From: Actinospineispora eucalypti
Lineage (GTDB): Bacteria; Actinomycetota; Actinomycetes; Mycobacteriales; Pseudonocardiaceae
Direction: 5' to 3'
DNA: 64,000 nt
NCBI GenBank assembly: GCA_014208095.1
Contig: JACHMT010000001.1
Span: 1,426,001 to 1,490,000, forward strand
Under the pieces are notes generated by a model. It did no database searches, was not told the origin of the DNA, and saw only the letters and a program-made list of their open reading frames with translations. Of this stretch, positions 14,627 through 22,811 are shown one piece after another (positions within the stretch are counted from its first letter, which is position 1; each line of letters begins with the position of its first letter). A program made the position numbers and the translations under genes.

Positions 14627-14734
14627 CATCCGAACCCGCCACTGCGCTCCCGACCCGGGAACCGTGCACTCGCGGTGATCGTTGCCTCGCTGTACGTCTC
14701 AACCTTTTCTCAGCGTACGGAGGTCATTGGTCCG

Positions 14735-15319
14735 ATGGGGCTGTTCGACAAGATCAAGGAGCGGCTCGCGCCACCGGCGGCGCCGCACCAGCAGGGCGCC
14801 GGGATGCGTCCCGCCGCCCCCGCTGCTCCCACCGCGGGCAGTAGGGATCCGGACGAGGTGGCCATCGAGCGTTACCGGTACATGCTCAAGACCGCGCCGC
14901 CGGAAACCATCGAGCAGGCGCACGCGGAGGCGTTCGCCAAGCTCACCCCGGAGCAGCGCCAACAGGTGCTGAACGAGATGAGCACGACGGTCCCGCCGTC
15001 CGAGCGGGCCACCTCCACCGAGCCGAAAGACCTGGCGCGGATGGCCACCCGGGCGGAGATGGCGCAGCCCGGAACCATGGAACGCACCCTGGGCGGCGGC
15101 CGGCGCGGCGGCATGGGCATGGGGATGGGCGGCATGATCGCCGGCACGCTGCTGGCCAGCGTCGCCGGCGCGTTCATCGGCACGGCGATCGCCGACGCGT
15201 TCTTCGACGACGAGCCCGGTGGTGGCGAGGACATGGCCGCCGCCGAGCCGGAGCCGGAGGCGGACGCCGGCGCGGACGACGGGGGGTTCGGCGACTTCGG
15301 AGATTTCGGCGACTTCTGA
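14735..15319 (+). CDS. Membrane-associated Gly/Met-rich protein with GDF tail
   Basis: A 194-residue protein of unknown function. Its layout is an amphipathic N-terminus (MGLFDKIKERLAPP), a soluble helical region (YRYMLKTAPPETIEQAHAEAFAKLTPEQRQQVL), a Gly/Met-rich linker (RRGGMGMGMGGM), one hydrophobic helix (IAGTLLASVAGAFIGTAIADAFF) and an acidic tail ending in repeated GDF. Such proteins recur in actinomycetes. The ATG at 14735 has GGAGG at 14719-14723; the upstream reading from 14675 is rejected as having no RBS. Confidence 0.7.
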   Translation: MGLFDKIKERLAPPAAPHQQGAGMRPAAPAAPTAGSRDPDEVAIERYRYMLKTAPPETIEQAHAEAFAKLTPEQRQQVLNEMSTTVPPSERATSTEPKDLARMATRAEMAQPGTMERTLGGGRRGGMGMGMGGMIAGTLLASVAGAFIGTAIADAFFDDEPGGGEDMAAAEPEPEADAGADDGGFGDFGDFGDF

Positions 15320-15496
15320 CCCGGAGGTCGGGACACCGCACCTGATCCGGCGCCCCGACCGGCGACCGGCGCCGCGCCTGATTCGGTGTTCCGGTCGATG
15401 CTCGGCGCCGCGCGGGAAGCTGGGGTGCCGCATATGGTGCAACGTGTGCGGCGTCCCGGTTTCTTGTGCGCCGCCGGGTCGAGCCGGGAGGGCCGG

Positions 15497-16435
15497 ATGG
15501 CACGGACGATCGCGCAGCTGCCCGAGGAAGTGCGGGAGCGGTATCCGTACGAGTCGCGATTCATGAGCGTCAACGGCCGGCGCATGCACTACATCGACGA
15601 GGGGCCGGCCGACGCGCCGCCGGTGCTGCTGTTGCACGGCAACCCGGCCTGGGGCTTCCTCTGGCGGGACGTGGTCCCACCGCTGCTGGCGGAGGGCCTG
15701 CGGGTGGTGGTGCCGGACCAGATCGGCTTCGGCCTGTCCGAGAAGCCGCACGACCACGACGTGCACACGCTGGACAACCACGCGGCGAACCTGGTCGCGC
15801 TGATGGACCGGCTGGACCTGCGCCGGCTGACCATGGTGTGCCACGACTGGGGCGGCCCGACCGGGCTGTCCGCGCTGGCCACCCGCCCGGAGCGCGGCGC
15901 GGCGGTGGCGATCATGTCCACCTGGGCCTGGGTGGCGCCGTCGGCCGAGTTCCACCACCGGGTGCTGCCGTGGCGGCTCATGCACGCGCCGCTGACCGGC
16001 CCCCACCTGCTCGGGCGCCAGGCGGCGATGCCGGGCCGGGGCATGTACCTGTCGGTGGTCGACCGGGACGCGTTCGCCCAGCGGGCGATGGCGGGCCACG
16101 TGGAGGTGCTGGGTGATCCGGACGAACGGGCGCTGACCTGGATCTGGCCCCGGTCCATCCCACTCGGGCGGGACACCGACCGGACCCGCGAGCGGTTCGA
16201 ATGGCTGGAGCGGAAGGTCCGGGACATGCGGCTGCCCGCGATGCTGATCTGGGGGCGGGAGGACGATGTGTTCACCCCGGACGTGTTCCTGGCCCGCTGG
16301 CGGGAGCTGTGGCCGCACGCCGAGGGGCCGCACATGGTCACCGGCCGGCACTTCCTGCAGGAGGACTCCGGGCCGGAGATCGGCCGGCTGCTCGCCCGGT
16401 TCGCCGCCGAGCGCGTCGTCGGGGGCACCAGGTGA
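15497..16435 (+). CDS. Alpha/beta hydrolase, haloalkane dehalogenase-like
   Basis: A 312-residue alpha/beta hydrolase. LLHGNPAWGFLWRDV contains the oxyanion HGNP and the Trp following it, VCHDWGGPTG carries an aspartate nucleophile (D in place of Ser), and a late HMVTGRHFLQ supplies the histidine. An Asp nucleophile after HD-W-G-G is the hallmark of haloalkane dehalogenases and epoxide hydrolases. The W of HGNP and the HDWGG motif favour the dehalogenase-like branch; actual dehalogenation is unproven. GGGAGGG stands just before ATG 15497. The longer upstream reading adds a Cys-rich leader without support. Its stop overlaps the next GTG (GTGA). Confidence 0.83.
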   Translation: MARTIAQLPEEVRERYPYESRFMSVNGRRMHYIDEGPADAPPVLLLHGNPAWGFLWRDVVPPLLAEGLRVVVPDQIGFGLSEKPHDHDVHTLDNHAANLVALMDRLDLRRLTMVCHDWGGPTGLSALATRPERGAAVAIMSTWAWVAPSAEFHHRVLPWRLMHAPLTGPHLLGRQAAMPGRGMYLSVVDRDAFAQRAMAGHVEVLGDPDERALTWIWPRSIPLGRDTDRTRERFEWLERKVRDMRLPAMLIWGREDDVFTPDVFLARWRELWPHAEGPHMVTGRHFLQEDSGPEIGRLLARFAAERVVGGTR

Positions 16436-16821
16436 CCGACGTGCGCATCACCGACCGCCGCCCGGCGGGGCACCGCCGCGTCCCGCTGCTCGCCGAGCAC
16501 CAGCTCGACCACTACCCGGAGTTCCGCGACTTCCTCCGGGACGCGTTCGGGCTGCGGGAAGACCCGTTCGGCCCGCCCGGCCTGCTGGACGTGGACGGGC
16601 GTTGCTACGAGCTGACCTTCGCCGGCTACTCCGGCCGGCCGTTCCCGGCCGGCGTTCGGGTCGCCGCGCTGGTCGACGGCCTGGAGCCACTGGACGAGGC
16701 CCAGGTGGACCGGGACCTGTGGGCGATCCTGCGCTGGCTGGTGGCCGGGGTCGGCGGCGACTGGACCGTCGAGGCGCTGGACACCACCGGCCGGATCTAC
16801 CGCATCCCCGGGCTCAGCTGA
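16432..16821 (+). CDS. Conserved-looking hypothetical protein coupled to the hydrolase
   Basis: A 129-residue soluble acidic protein I do not recognise. Notable stretches are HQLDHYPEFRDFLRDAFGLREDPFGPPGLLDVDGRCYELTF and VDRDLWAILRWLVAGVGGDWTVEALDTTGRIYRIPGL. The GTG at 16432 overlaps the hydrolase stop, so translation is coupled. Its last 8 nt overlap the convergent AIM24 gene. Confidence 0.65.
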   Translation: MTDVRITDRRPAGHRRVPLLAEHQLDHYPEFRDFLRDAFGLREDPFGPPGLLDVDGRCYELTFAGYSGRPFPAGVRVAALVDGLEPLDEAQVDRDLWAILRWLVAGVGGDWTVEALDTTGRIYRIPGLS

Positions 16822-17485
16822 CCGGGTTCTTGGCCCGCGCCCAGGCGGCCAGGGCGGCCGGGTTGCGGGTCTGGGTGAGCACCCGGCCGGGGCCGACGAA
16901 GTCGAAGACCATGTTGTTGCCGGTCTTCACCGAGTCGACCAGGCCGCGCGCCACCTCCCGGGTGGAGCACTTCACGTCGTCCCGGTAGGCCACCACGTGG
17001 CCGGTGTTGATGGTCACCGCCTCGTCGGGCGCCAGGGTGACCGCCTCCAGCGCGCCGTAGCAGGTGACCACCACCTGCCCCTGCCCGGTGGCGTGGCTGA
17101 GGAACCCCTCGCCGTTGAGCAGCGAGGTCAGGCCGGTCCACCGGCTGTCCAGCTCGACGCCGCCCGATGAGGCCAGCCAGCGGCCCCGGTTGATGCACCA
17201 GCCGGGCTCGCCGTCCAGGTCCAGTATCCGCACGTCGCCGGGCAGGTGGGGCGCGATGTCCACCCAGCCGCCCTGCGCGGGCGCGGTGCAGGTGGCCAGG
17301 AACAGCGGTTCGCCGGCCAGGGCGCGCCGCAGGCTCTTGATCGTGCCGCCGCCCGGGCCGGAGGTCATCTCGACCCCGTCGCTCATGCTGTGCAGCGCGC
17401 CGGGCTCCACCCGGCAGGTCTCCTCCGGCCCCAGGACCAGCCGGGCCAGTGCGAACGACGGCCGCTGACGAATCTCCACGCGCAC
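16814..17485 (-). CDS. AIM24/TIGR00266-family protein
   Basis: A 223-residue all-beta protein matching the AIM24 family: RVEPGALHSMSDGVEMTSGPGGGT followed by LFLATCTAPAQGGWVDIAP, then LLNGEGFLSHATGQGQVVVTCYGALEAVTL and INTGHVVAYRDDV. The fold is a TRAP-like duplicated beta-prism; bacterial members have no defined biochemical role, though yeast AIM24 is a mitochondrial membrane-organising factor. The GTG at 17485 is chosen because GAGGAGG stands 6 nt upstream. It is divergent from the TetR gene at 17558. Confidence 0.82.
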   Translation of the reverse strand: MRVEIRQRPSFALARLVLGPEETCRVEPGALHSMSDGVEMTSGPGGGTIKSLRRALAGEPLFLATCTAPAQGGWVDIAPHLPGDVRILDLDGEPGWCINRGRWLASSGGVELDSRWTGLTSLLNGEGFLSHATGQGQVVVTCYGALEAVTLAPDEAVTINTGHVVAYRDDVKCSTREVARGLVDSVKTGNNMVFDFVGPGRVLTQTRNPAALAAWARAKNPVS

Positions 17486-17557
17486 CTGTGCCTCCTCGGG
17501 TCGTCTCACAAACCACTTTACCCGAGCAGTCACTCTATTAATGTAGGGTTATCGGCG

Positions 17558-18148
17558 ATGCGCACCGTCAACCCCGAGCAGCACGCGCGCAAGCGGGCCA
17601 AGATCCTGGCGGCGGCCGCCCAGGAGTTCGCCGCCGGCGGGGTGGATGGCACGTCCACGGCGGCGATCTGCCGCCGGGCCGGGATCGGCTCGGGGACGCT
17701 GTTCCACTACTTCCCGACCAAACGGGAGATCTTCCACGCGCTGTTCGCCGACGACCTGGCCGGCAACGCCGACGCCTGCGCCGCCGCGCTGGCCGACCCC
17801 GTCCCGGAACGGGGCCTGGATCGGCTGGTGGACCACCTGGTGGGCGACCTGGCCGACCCGCTGCTGCCCGGGCTGGCCGCCGCCGCGCTGCTGCAGGCCA
17901 ACCGGGACGTCGAGTTCGCCACCCTGCTCGCCGAGGATGAGGCCCGGACCCTGCGCACCTTGAAAACCCTGCTCACCCGGATCGCCGACGCCGGCGGGCA
18001 ACTCCGGTTCCCGCCGGCCCGGGCCGCCCGGTGGATCGTCAGCCTGATCGACGCCACCTTCCTCGCGGTGAGCGCCGACGACTTCGACCCGGCCAGCCAG
18101 GCCGCCGAGCTGCGCACGTTGGTGGCCTGGCTGACCGGCCGGTCATGA
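17558..18148 (+). CDS. TetR-family transcriptional regulator
   Basis: A 196-residue regulator with an N-terminal TetR HTH (RAKILAAAAQEFAAGGVDGTSTAAICRRAGIGSGTLFHYFPTKREIFHALF), the recognition helix being GSGTLFHYF. The ligand-binding C-terminal half is Ala/Leu-rich. It is divergent from the AIM24 gene across about 70 nt and ends overlapping, by 6 nt, the stop of the convergent hydrolase gene. The target is most simply its own promoter and that of the AIM24 gene; the ligand is unknown. Confidence 0.88.
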   Translation: MRTVNPEQHARKRAKILAAAAQEFAAGGVDGTSTAAICRRAGIGSGTLFHYFPTKREIFHALFADDLAGNADACAAALADPVPERGLDRLVDHLVGDLADPLLPGLAAAALLQANRDVEFATLLAEDEARTLRTLKTLLTRIADAGGQLRFPPARAARWIVSLIDATFLAVSADDFDPASQAAELRTLVAWLTGRS

Positions 18149-19084
18149 GGCCTTCGCCGGCGAAGCTGGCGCACTGGGTCGGGCGCCCAGTCCGGCGCCC
18201 GACGGGAACACCGCCGGCGCGGTGAGCACCCGGCCGAGGAAACCCCGGATGTAGCCGAGCGCGGTGTCGAACGCGCTCTCCAGGAGGAAGTGGCCGCCGT
18301 CGAGCAGGTGCACCTCGGCGTCCGGCAGGTCCCGGGCGAACGCGGTCGCCCCGTCCGGGCCGAAGATCTCGTCGCCCCGGCCCCAGATGGCCAGCAGTGG
18401 CACCTGGCTGCGCCGGAAGTACTCGTGCACGGCGGGGTAGAGCGGCGGGTTGGTGGCGTAGTCGCGGAACAGGGTCAGCTGGACCTCGTCGTTGCCCGGC
18501 CGGCTGATCTCGGCGTGGTCGGCGGCCCAGGTGTCCGGGTCCACCAGGTTCGGCTCGGGCACGCCGGTGAGGTACTGCCAGCGGATGGCGTCCAGTGAGA
18601 ACGCGCCGCGCACCGGCGCCTCGGTCTCCGGGCTCGGCGCTTCCGCGTACTCCCACAGCCCGGCCCAGAACGACTTGACGAAGCCGTCGGAGTACGCGTT
18701 GCCGTTCTGGCTGATGACCGCCGTGACCGAGGCCGGCCGGCGCAGCGCCAGTCGCCAGCCGATCGGCGCGCCGTAGTCCTGGACGTACATCGCGAACCGC
18801 TCGATGCCCAGCTGGTCGAGCAGGCCCTGGGTGACGTCGGCCAGTGCGTCGAAGGTGTAGGTGAACTCCGCCGTGCTCGGCGTGTCCGACTGCCCGAAGC
18901 CGATGTGGTCCGGCGCGATCACGTGGTAGCGGTCGGCCAGTGCCGGGATCAGCCGGCGGAACATCCGCGAGCTGGTCGGGAAGCCGTGCAGGAGCAGGAC
19001 CACTGGTGCGTCGGCCGGTCCGGCCTCGCGGAAGAAGACCCGGTGCCCGTCGACCGTCGCGGTGCGGTGGTGTACGTCGACCAT
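18143..19084 (-). CDS. Alpha/beta hydrolase, epoxide hydrolase/dehalogenase-like, with repeat-derived tail
   Basis: A 313-residue hydrolase: LLLHGFPTSSRMFRRL (HGFP oxyanion loop), MYVQDYGAPIGWRLAL with an Asp nucleophile in the QDYG elbow, and a late DGGHFLLES histidine. The Asp nucleophile places it with epoxide hydrolases and haloalkane dehalogenases. The last 22 or so residues (PSGAGLGARPSAPASPAKAS) lie outside the domain and are encoded by a dispersed 50-nt repeat whose palindromic core GGGCGCCCAGTCCGGCGCCC is at 18181-18200. The same tail-like peptide is seen in the flavin enzyme at 29481. The gene is divergent from the SDR gene at 19172. Confidence 0.83.
   Translation of the reverse strand: MVDVHHRTATVDGHRVFFREAGPADAPVVLLLHGFPTSSRMFRRLIPALADRYHVIAPDHIGFGQSDTPSTAEFTYTFDALADVTQGLLDQLGIERFAMYVQDYGAPIGWRLALRRPASVTAVISQNGNAYSDGFVKSFWAGLWEYAEAPSPETEAPVRGAFSLDAIRWQYLTGVPEPNLVDPDTWAADHAEISRPGNDEVQLTLFRDYATNPPLYPAVHEYFRRSQVPLLAIWGRGDEIFGPDGATAFARDLPDAEVHLLDGGHFLLESAFDTALGYIRGFLGRVLTAPAVFPSGAGLGARPSAPASPAKAS
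18149..18215. repeat. In-frame palindromic repeat, copy A (3' end of hydrolase)
   Basis: The core GGGCGCCCAGTCCGGCGCCC (18181-18200) forms a 7-bp perfect hairpin. Flanking CGCCGGCGAAGC and GACGGGAA are shared, in reverse orientation, with the two copies at 30427-30534. It lies wholly inside the coding region and keeps its frame. Confidence 0.75.
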
Positions 19085-19143
19085 TTTCTAACCCCTTAAC
19101 TCGGATCTGACTAGTTAGTACAGAGGAAACCCCATCCGCCTCT

Positions 19144-19156
19144 AACTTGTCAAGTT
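19144..19156. promoter_or_regulatory. Palindromic operator candidate
   Basis: AACTTGTCAAGTT is a perfect odd palindrome with 6-bp arms, in the short divergent region between the hydrolase and the SDR gene. An additional CTAACCCCTTAAC / GGGTTAG pair brackets it. It is a plausible binding site for an unknown regulator. Confidence 0.5.
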
Positions 19157-19171
19157 GCTTTGAAGGGTTAG

Positions 19172-20014
19172 ATGTCACGTTGCGGCGGGCTGCCCGGTCA
19201 ATACCGCGTGCAGAGCGAGCGAACGATCCTGGTGACCGGCGGCACCGGGAGCATGGGCAGTGCGGTGGTGGGTGGGCTGCTGGCCCGGGGGCACCGGGTG
19301 CGGGTGGCCAGCCGCCGCCCGGCCCCGGACCGGTCGCGGCCGGAATGGGCGACGGTGGACTACCGCCGCAACCGGGGCCTGGACGCCGCCGTGAGGGACG
19401 TGGACGTGGTCGTGCACTGCACCAGCGGCATGCGGCGCGCGGTGGACGTCAACCTGATCGACAACCTGGTCGAGACCGGGCGGGACCCGCACCTGGTGTA
19501 CATCTCGATCGTCGGCGTGGACCGGGTGCACCACCCCTACTACCGGTACAAGCTGGATACCGAGCGCCTGGTCGAGCGCTCCGGGCTGCCGCACACCATC
19601 CTGCGCGCCACCCAGTTCCACGACCTGGTCCGGGTGGCCTGCGCGGTGCTGGCCCGGCCGCCGGTGATGTTCGTGCCGGACATGCCGATGCAGTCGATCG
19701 ACACCGCCGACGTGGCCGCCCGGCTGGTCGGGCTGGCCACCGGCCCGGCGGCCGGCCGGGTGCCGGACCTGGGCGGACCGGAGGTCCGGCCGCTGTGCGA
19801 GCTGGCCGGCGAGTACCTGCGGGCGGTCGGCGGCCGCCGCCGGGTGCGGGGGTTCCGGCTGCCCGGCGGGGTGTTCGCCGCATACCGGGCGGGGTATCAC
19901 ACGACGCCGGAGCAGCGGTCCGGCGGACGGACCTTCGCCGAGTACCTCGCGGCCCGCCCGCAACCCGCCGAACTGGCCTACCGGCCGGCCGACCCGGGCC
20001 GGGACTGGGCATGA
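19172..20014 (+). CDS. NmrA-like/atypical SDR NAD(P)-binding protein
   Basis: A 280-residue protein with the dinucleotide-binding GGTGSMGSAVVGGLLARGHRVRVASR near its N-terminus. YISIVGVDRV, then YYRYKLDTERLVERSGLPHTILRATQF, is the atypical extended SDR pattern in which YxxxK is reduced to Y-x3-K within the RYKLDTE segment. Relatives are NmrA-type sensors and NAD(P)H:quinone oxidoreductase-like proteins. The ATG at 19172 has GAAGGG upstream, though a GTG at 19208 would start directly before the Rossmann motif. Its stop overlaps the next ATG (ATGA). Confidence 0.83.
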   Translation: MSRCGGLPGQYRVQSERTILVTGGTGSMGSAVVGGLLARGHRVRVASRRPAPDRSRPEWATVDYRRNRGLDAAVRDVDVVVHCTSGMRRAVDVNLIDNLVETGRDPHLVYISIVGVDRVHHPYYRYKLDTERLVERSGLPHTILRATQFHDLVRVACAVLARPPVMFVPDMPMQSIDTADVAARLVGLATGPAAGRVPDLGGPEVRPLCELAGEYLRAVGGRRRVRGFRLPGGVFAAYRAGYHTTPEQRSGGRTFAEYLAARPQPAELAYRPADPGRDWA

Positions 20015-20418
20015 GCGTCCGGGTCGGCCTGGTCTTCGTCGGCGCGGTGCAAGGGGTCATCGGGGTGTGGCAGCTGCTCGCGCCGCGGTCCTTCTTCGAG
20101 GACTTCCCGCTGTCCGAGCACCCGTGGGTGGCGCTGCTGGGGCCGTACAACCAGCACCTGGTGGTGGACGTCGGCGCGTTCAACCTGGCCATGGCGTTGC
20201 TGCTGGGGTGGGCGGCGGTGGTCCTCCAGCGGCAGCTCACGCTGGCCGCACTGGCCAGCGGGTTGGTGTTCGGCGCGCTGCACCTCGGCTTCCACGCCAC
20301 CCACCTGGAGCACTTCCCGACGGCCGACGCGGTCAGCCAGACCGTGGGGCTGGTGGCCTGGCTGCTGCTGTTGGCCGGTCTGTTCCGGTTGGCCTGCGTC
20401 AGGCTGTCCGGACACTGA
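20011..20418 (+). CDS. Four-helix membrane protein coupled to the SDR
   Basis: A 135-residue integral membrane protein with four hydrophobic segments (VGLVFVGAVQGVIGVWQLLAP, FNLAMALLLGWAAVVL, LTLAALASGLVFGALHLGFHATHL, AVSQTVGLVAWLLLLAGLFRLA) and a conserved-looking HLGFHATHLEHF. Small proteins of this shape are common in actinomycetes without known function. The ATGA overlap couples it to the SDR gene, suggesting a joint role. Confidence 0.72.
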   Translation: MSVRVGLVFVGAVQGVIGVWQLLAPRSFFEDFPLSEHPWVALLGPYNQHLVVDVGAFNLAMALLLGWAAVVLQRQLTLAALASGLVFGALHLGFHATHLEHFPTADAVSQTVGLVAWLLLLAGLFRLACVRLSGH

Positions 20419-20601
20419 CGTCAGCGTCGCCAGAACAGGTGCTGGGCCGAACCTGAGACCCCGGCCACACCGGGCGCCGAGTCGTCGCAATTAGCTTGAA
20501 TTCGACCTTGCTATGCTCCTGAATTGGTTTTCGAAAGCGCTCCGGAACGATTTATCAGCATTTTGTCAGATATGTGAATCGGGCTGTCTGAGGTATTCAA
20601 A

Positions 20602-21786
20602 ATGTCGTTTTACGGCGGCGGTGCGTACCGGCGGTCCGCGCGGGTGGCCGCCGCGCTGGCCTCGGCGCTGGTGCTGCTGGTCACCGGGTACGGCTGGCAC
20701 ACCTACCGGGACCTGACCAAGGGCCTGACCCGTTCCGGCGCGCTCGGCGACTCCTCGGCCCCGCCACCGGGCCAGCCGATGAACATCCTGGTCATGGGGC
20801 TGGACAGCCGGCTGGACCAGGACGGCAACCCGCTGCCGCGCGATGTGCTCGCCCAGTTGCACGCCGGGGACAGCAGCGACGGCGGCTATAACACGAACGT
20901 GCTGATGGTGCTGCACGTGCCCGGCGACGGCTCCCCGGCGCAGGCGGTGTCCGTGCCGCGCGACGACTACGTCCGCCTGCCCGGAAGCCCGAGCGGCGAG
21001 ACCCACGCGAAGATCAAGGAGGGCTACGGGCTGGCCAAGGCGGACGCCGAGCGGAAGCTGCGCGCCAAGGGCGTCACCGATCGGCCGACGCTGGAGCGGC
21101 AGGGCCGCGAGGCCGGACGCCGCCAGGCCATCGCCACCGTGCGCAACTTCCTGAACATCCCGGTCGACCACTTCGTCGAGGTCACCCTGGTCGGCTTCTA
21201 CGACCTCGCGCAGGCCCTCGGCTCGGTCACCGTGTGCCTGGCCGGCCCCACCCAGGACAGCTACTCGGGGGCGCACTTCAAGGGCGGCCACCAGCGGCTG
21301 AACGCGGCGCAGGCGCTAGCCTTCGTCCGGCAGCGCCGGGACTACGTGCACCCCGAGCTGAACTTCACCGATCTGGACCGCGCGCGCCGGCAACAGGCCT
21401 TCCTCGCCTCGGCGGCGTACCAACTGAAGTCCACCGGGACCTTCGCCGACCCGACCCGGCTGGCCGCGCTGATCGACGTGGTCAAGCGGGACGTGGTGAT
21501 CGACGGCGGCTTCGACCCGCTGGACTTCGTGGTGCGCAACTCGAACCTGGCCGCCGGCGGGGTCCGGTTCACCACCCTGCCGGTGAAGAGCTTCGCCAAG
21601 GTCAACGGCCAGGCGGTGAACATGGTGGACCCCGACCAGGTGCGCGCGGTGGTGCGCTCGCTGTTCAACCCGGACGACGCGCCCGGCCCGACGGCCAACC
21701 CCGGGACCGCCGCGGAGCCCGCCGGCCCACCGCCTGCCGTGCCGGCGAGCAGCCTTCGCTCGGAAGGCATCCCGTGCGTGAAATGA
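20602..21786 (+). CDS. LytR-CpsA-Psr (LCP) family cell-wall ligase
   Basis: A 394-residue protein with one N-terminal anchor (VAAALASALVLLVTGYGWHTY) and an extracellular LCP domain: MNILVMGLDSR, NTNVLMVLHVP, VSVPRDDYVRLPG with the conserved Asp/Arg pair, HAKIKEGYGLA, and LNAAQALAFVRQRRD with the catalytic-site arginines. LCP enzymes transfer undecaprenyl-linked polymers (arabinogalactan or other glycopolymers) to peptidoglycan. The tail is Pro/Ala-rich and ends in CVK. The 180-nt leader is AT-rich compared with the genome. selC follows on the opposite strand, 6 nt after the stop. Confidence 0.9.
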   Translation: MSFYGGGAYRRSARVAAALASALVLLVTGYGWHTYRDLTKGLTRSGALGDSSAPPPGQPMNILVMGLDSRLDQDGNPLPRDVLAQLHAGDSSDGGYNTNVLMVLHVPGDGSPAQAVSVPRDDYVRLPGSPSGETHAKIKEGYGLAKADAERKLRAKGVTDRPTLERQGREAGRRQAIATVRNFLNIPVDHFVEVTLVGFYDLAQALGSVTVCLAGPTQDSYSGAHFKGGHQRLNAAQALAFVRQRRDYVHPELNFTDLDRARRQQAFLASAAYQLKSTGTFADPTRLAALIDVVKRDVVIDGGFDPLDFVVRNSNLAAGGVRFTTLPVKSFAKVNGQAVNMVDPDQVRAVVRSLFNPDDAPGPTANPGTAAEPAGPPPAVPASSLRSEGIPCVK

Positions 21787-21791
21787 CTGGT

Positions 21792-21887
21792 TGGCGGAGG
21801 CGGACGGGAATCGAACCCGCCTGACCGAGCTACTCGGCCACGTCGGTTTTGAAGACCGCGGAGGCCACCAGGCACCCTCACGCCTCC
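21792..21887 (-). tRNA. selC: tRNA-Sec (anticodon TCA)
   Basis: The minus strand folds into a selenocysteine tRNA of 93 nt plus an encoded 3' CCA. The acceptor stem is GGAGGCG/CGCCTCC, the anticodon loop CTTCAAA displays TCA, and a long variable arm is closed by GGCCGAG/CTCGGTC. The T-loop is TTCGATT within GCGGG/CCCGT. The UGA-reading anticodon and long variable arm identify tRNA-Sec rather than a suppressor or tRNA-Ser. It is charged with serine and converted by SelA. It lies about 9 kb from selD and about 13 kb from selA, all within this window. Confidence 0.97.
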
Positions 21888-21911
21888 ATCGGCAACTTAC
21901 CCTCTGACCGG

Positions 21912-22325
21912 TTACCGGCGCAGCGCGGTGCTCAGGTCGGGGGACACGTGGAACAGCTCGCGCAGCCCGGTGGCCTCCAGTGCGCGCAGCACGATCCGGT
22001 TGGTGCAGACCAGCCGCAGCCGGTCGGTGCCGGGTTCCGGGTGCTCCCGGGCCTCCACCAGCACGGCCAGCCCGGAGGAGCCGAGGAAGCTCACCTCGGT
22101 GAGGTCCAGCACCACCAGCTCGGCCTGGGCGAGTGCGGGCAGCAGGGCGCCCCGCAGCGCCGGCGCCGACGTGGTGTCGATCTCCCCGGAGGCGCGCAGC
22201 ACACGCGCTCCGTCCCGCTCCGTGGTCGTGAGGGTCAGCGTCTCCGACGCCGGTTCGGTGTCACCCGCATGGTCGAGGCCGTGGTCGACGGCACGATCGT
22301 TCGGCTCGACGTACTCGCTCGGCAC
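21912..22325 (-). CDS. STAS-domain anti-sigma factor antagonist
   Basis: A 137-residue protein: an acidic N-terminal extension (about 30 residues), then a STAS domain with FLGSSGLAVLVEA, the serine in GSSGL being the switch residue. It is the second orphan STAS protein in the window and differs enough from the one at 4824-5189 that separate partners are possible. No kinase or phosphatase gene is adjacent. The end of the gene lies 24 nt from selC on the same strand. Confidence 0.83.
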   Translation of the reverse strand: MPSEYVEPNDRAVDHGLDHAGDTEPASETLTLTTTERDGARVLRASGEIDTTSAPALRGALLPALAQAELVVLDLTEVSFLGSSGLAVLVEAREHPEPGTDRLRLVCTNRIVLRALEATGLRELFHVSPDLSTALRR

Positions 22326-22369
22326 TTCGGCTCCCTCAGTGATCCGGTTACGGCTCGTGCGATGCTGCC

Positions 22370-22801
22370 ATGGTGGCTGAGGAATTCACCGTGCGGGTCG
22401 TCGTTCGCGGCTACGAGATCGACGCCAACGGTCATGTGAACCAGGCCGTTTACCACCAGTACGGCGAGCATGCCCGGACCGAGCACCTACGCGCGGCCGG
22501 GTTCTCCGCCCAGGCGTACCAGGAAGGCAACCTGGGCACCGTTGTGCTCGAGTCCACGATCCGCTACCTGCGGGAGCTCAACATCGGCGACGAGGTGGAC
22601 GTGACCTCGCGGATCGAGTTCGGCGCCGGCAAGGCGTTCCGCTTCGAGCACGAGCTGCGCCGGCTGTCCGACGGCGTGGTGGCCGCCGAGATCAGCTGTG
22701 TGGCCGGCGTGTTGGACAAGGGCACCCGGCGGCTGGTCGCGGAGCCGGCCCGGCGGCTGGCCGAGCTGCTCGACAGGCCGGAAGTGCTGGGTATCTCGTA
22801 G
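22370..22801 (+). CDS. Acyl-CoA thioesterase, 4HBT hotdog family
   Basis: A 143-residue hotdog protein. VVRGYEIDANGHVNQAVYHQYGEHART carries the 4-hydroxybenzoyl-CoA thioesterase-type active-site segment (D..GHVN..Y), with D18 as the likely catalytic carboxylate, followed by the beta-sheet VVLESTIRYLRELNIGDEVDVTSRIEF. It probably hydrolyses an acyl- or aryl-CoA; the substrate cannot be deduced. It is followed after 10 nt by cinA, likely on one transcript. Confidence 0.86.
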   Translation: MVAEEFTVRVVVRGYEIDANGHVNQAVYHQYGEHARTEHLRAAGFSAQAYQEGNLGTVVLESTIRYLRELNIGDEVDVTSRIEFGAGKAFRFEHELRRLSDGVVAAEISCVAGVLDKGTRRLVAEPARRLAELLDRPEVLGIS

Positions 22802-22811
22802 GCTCTGTGGT

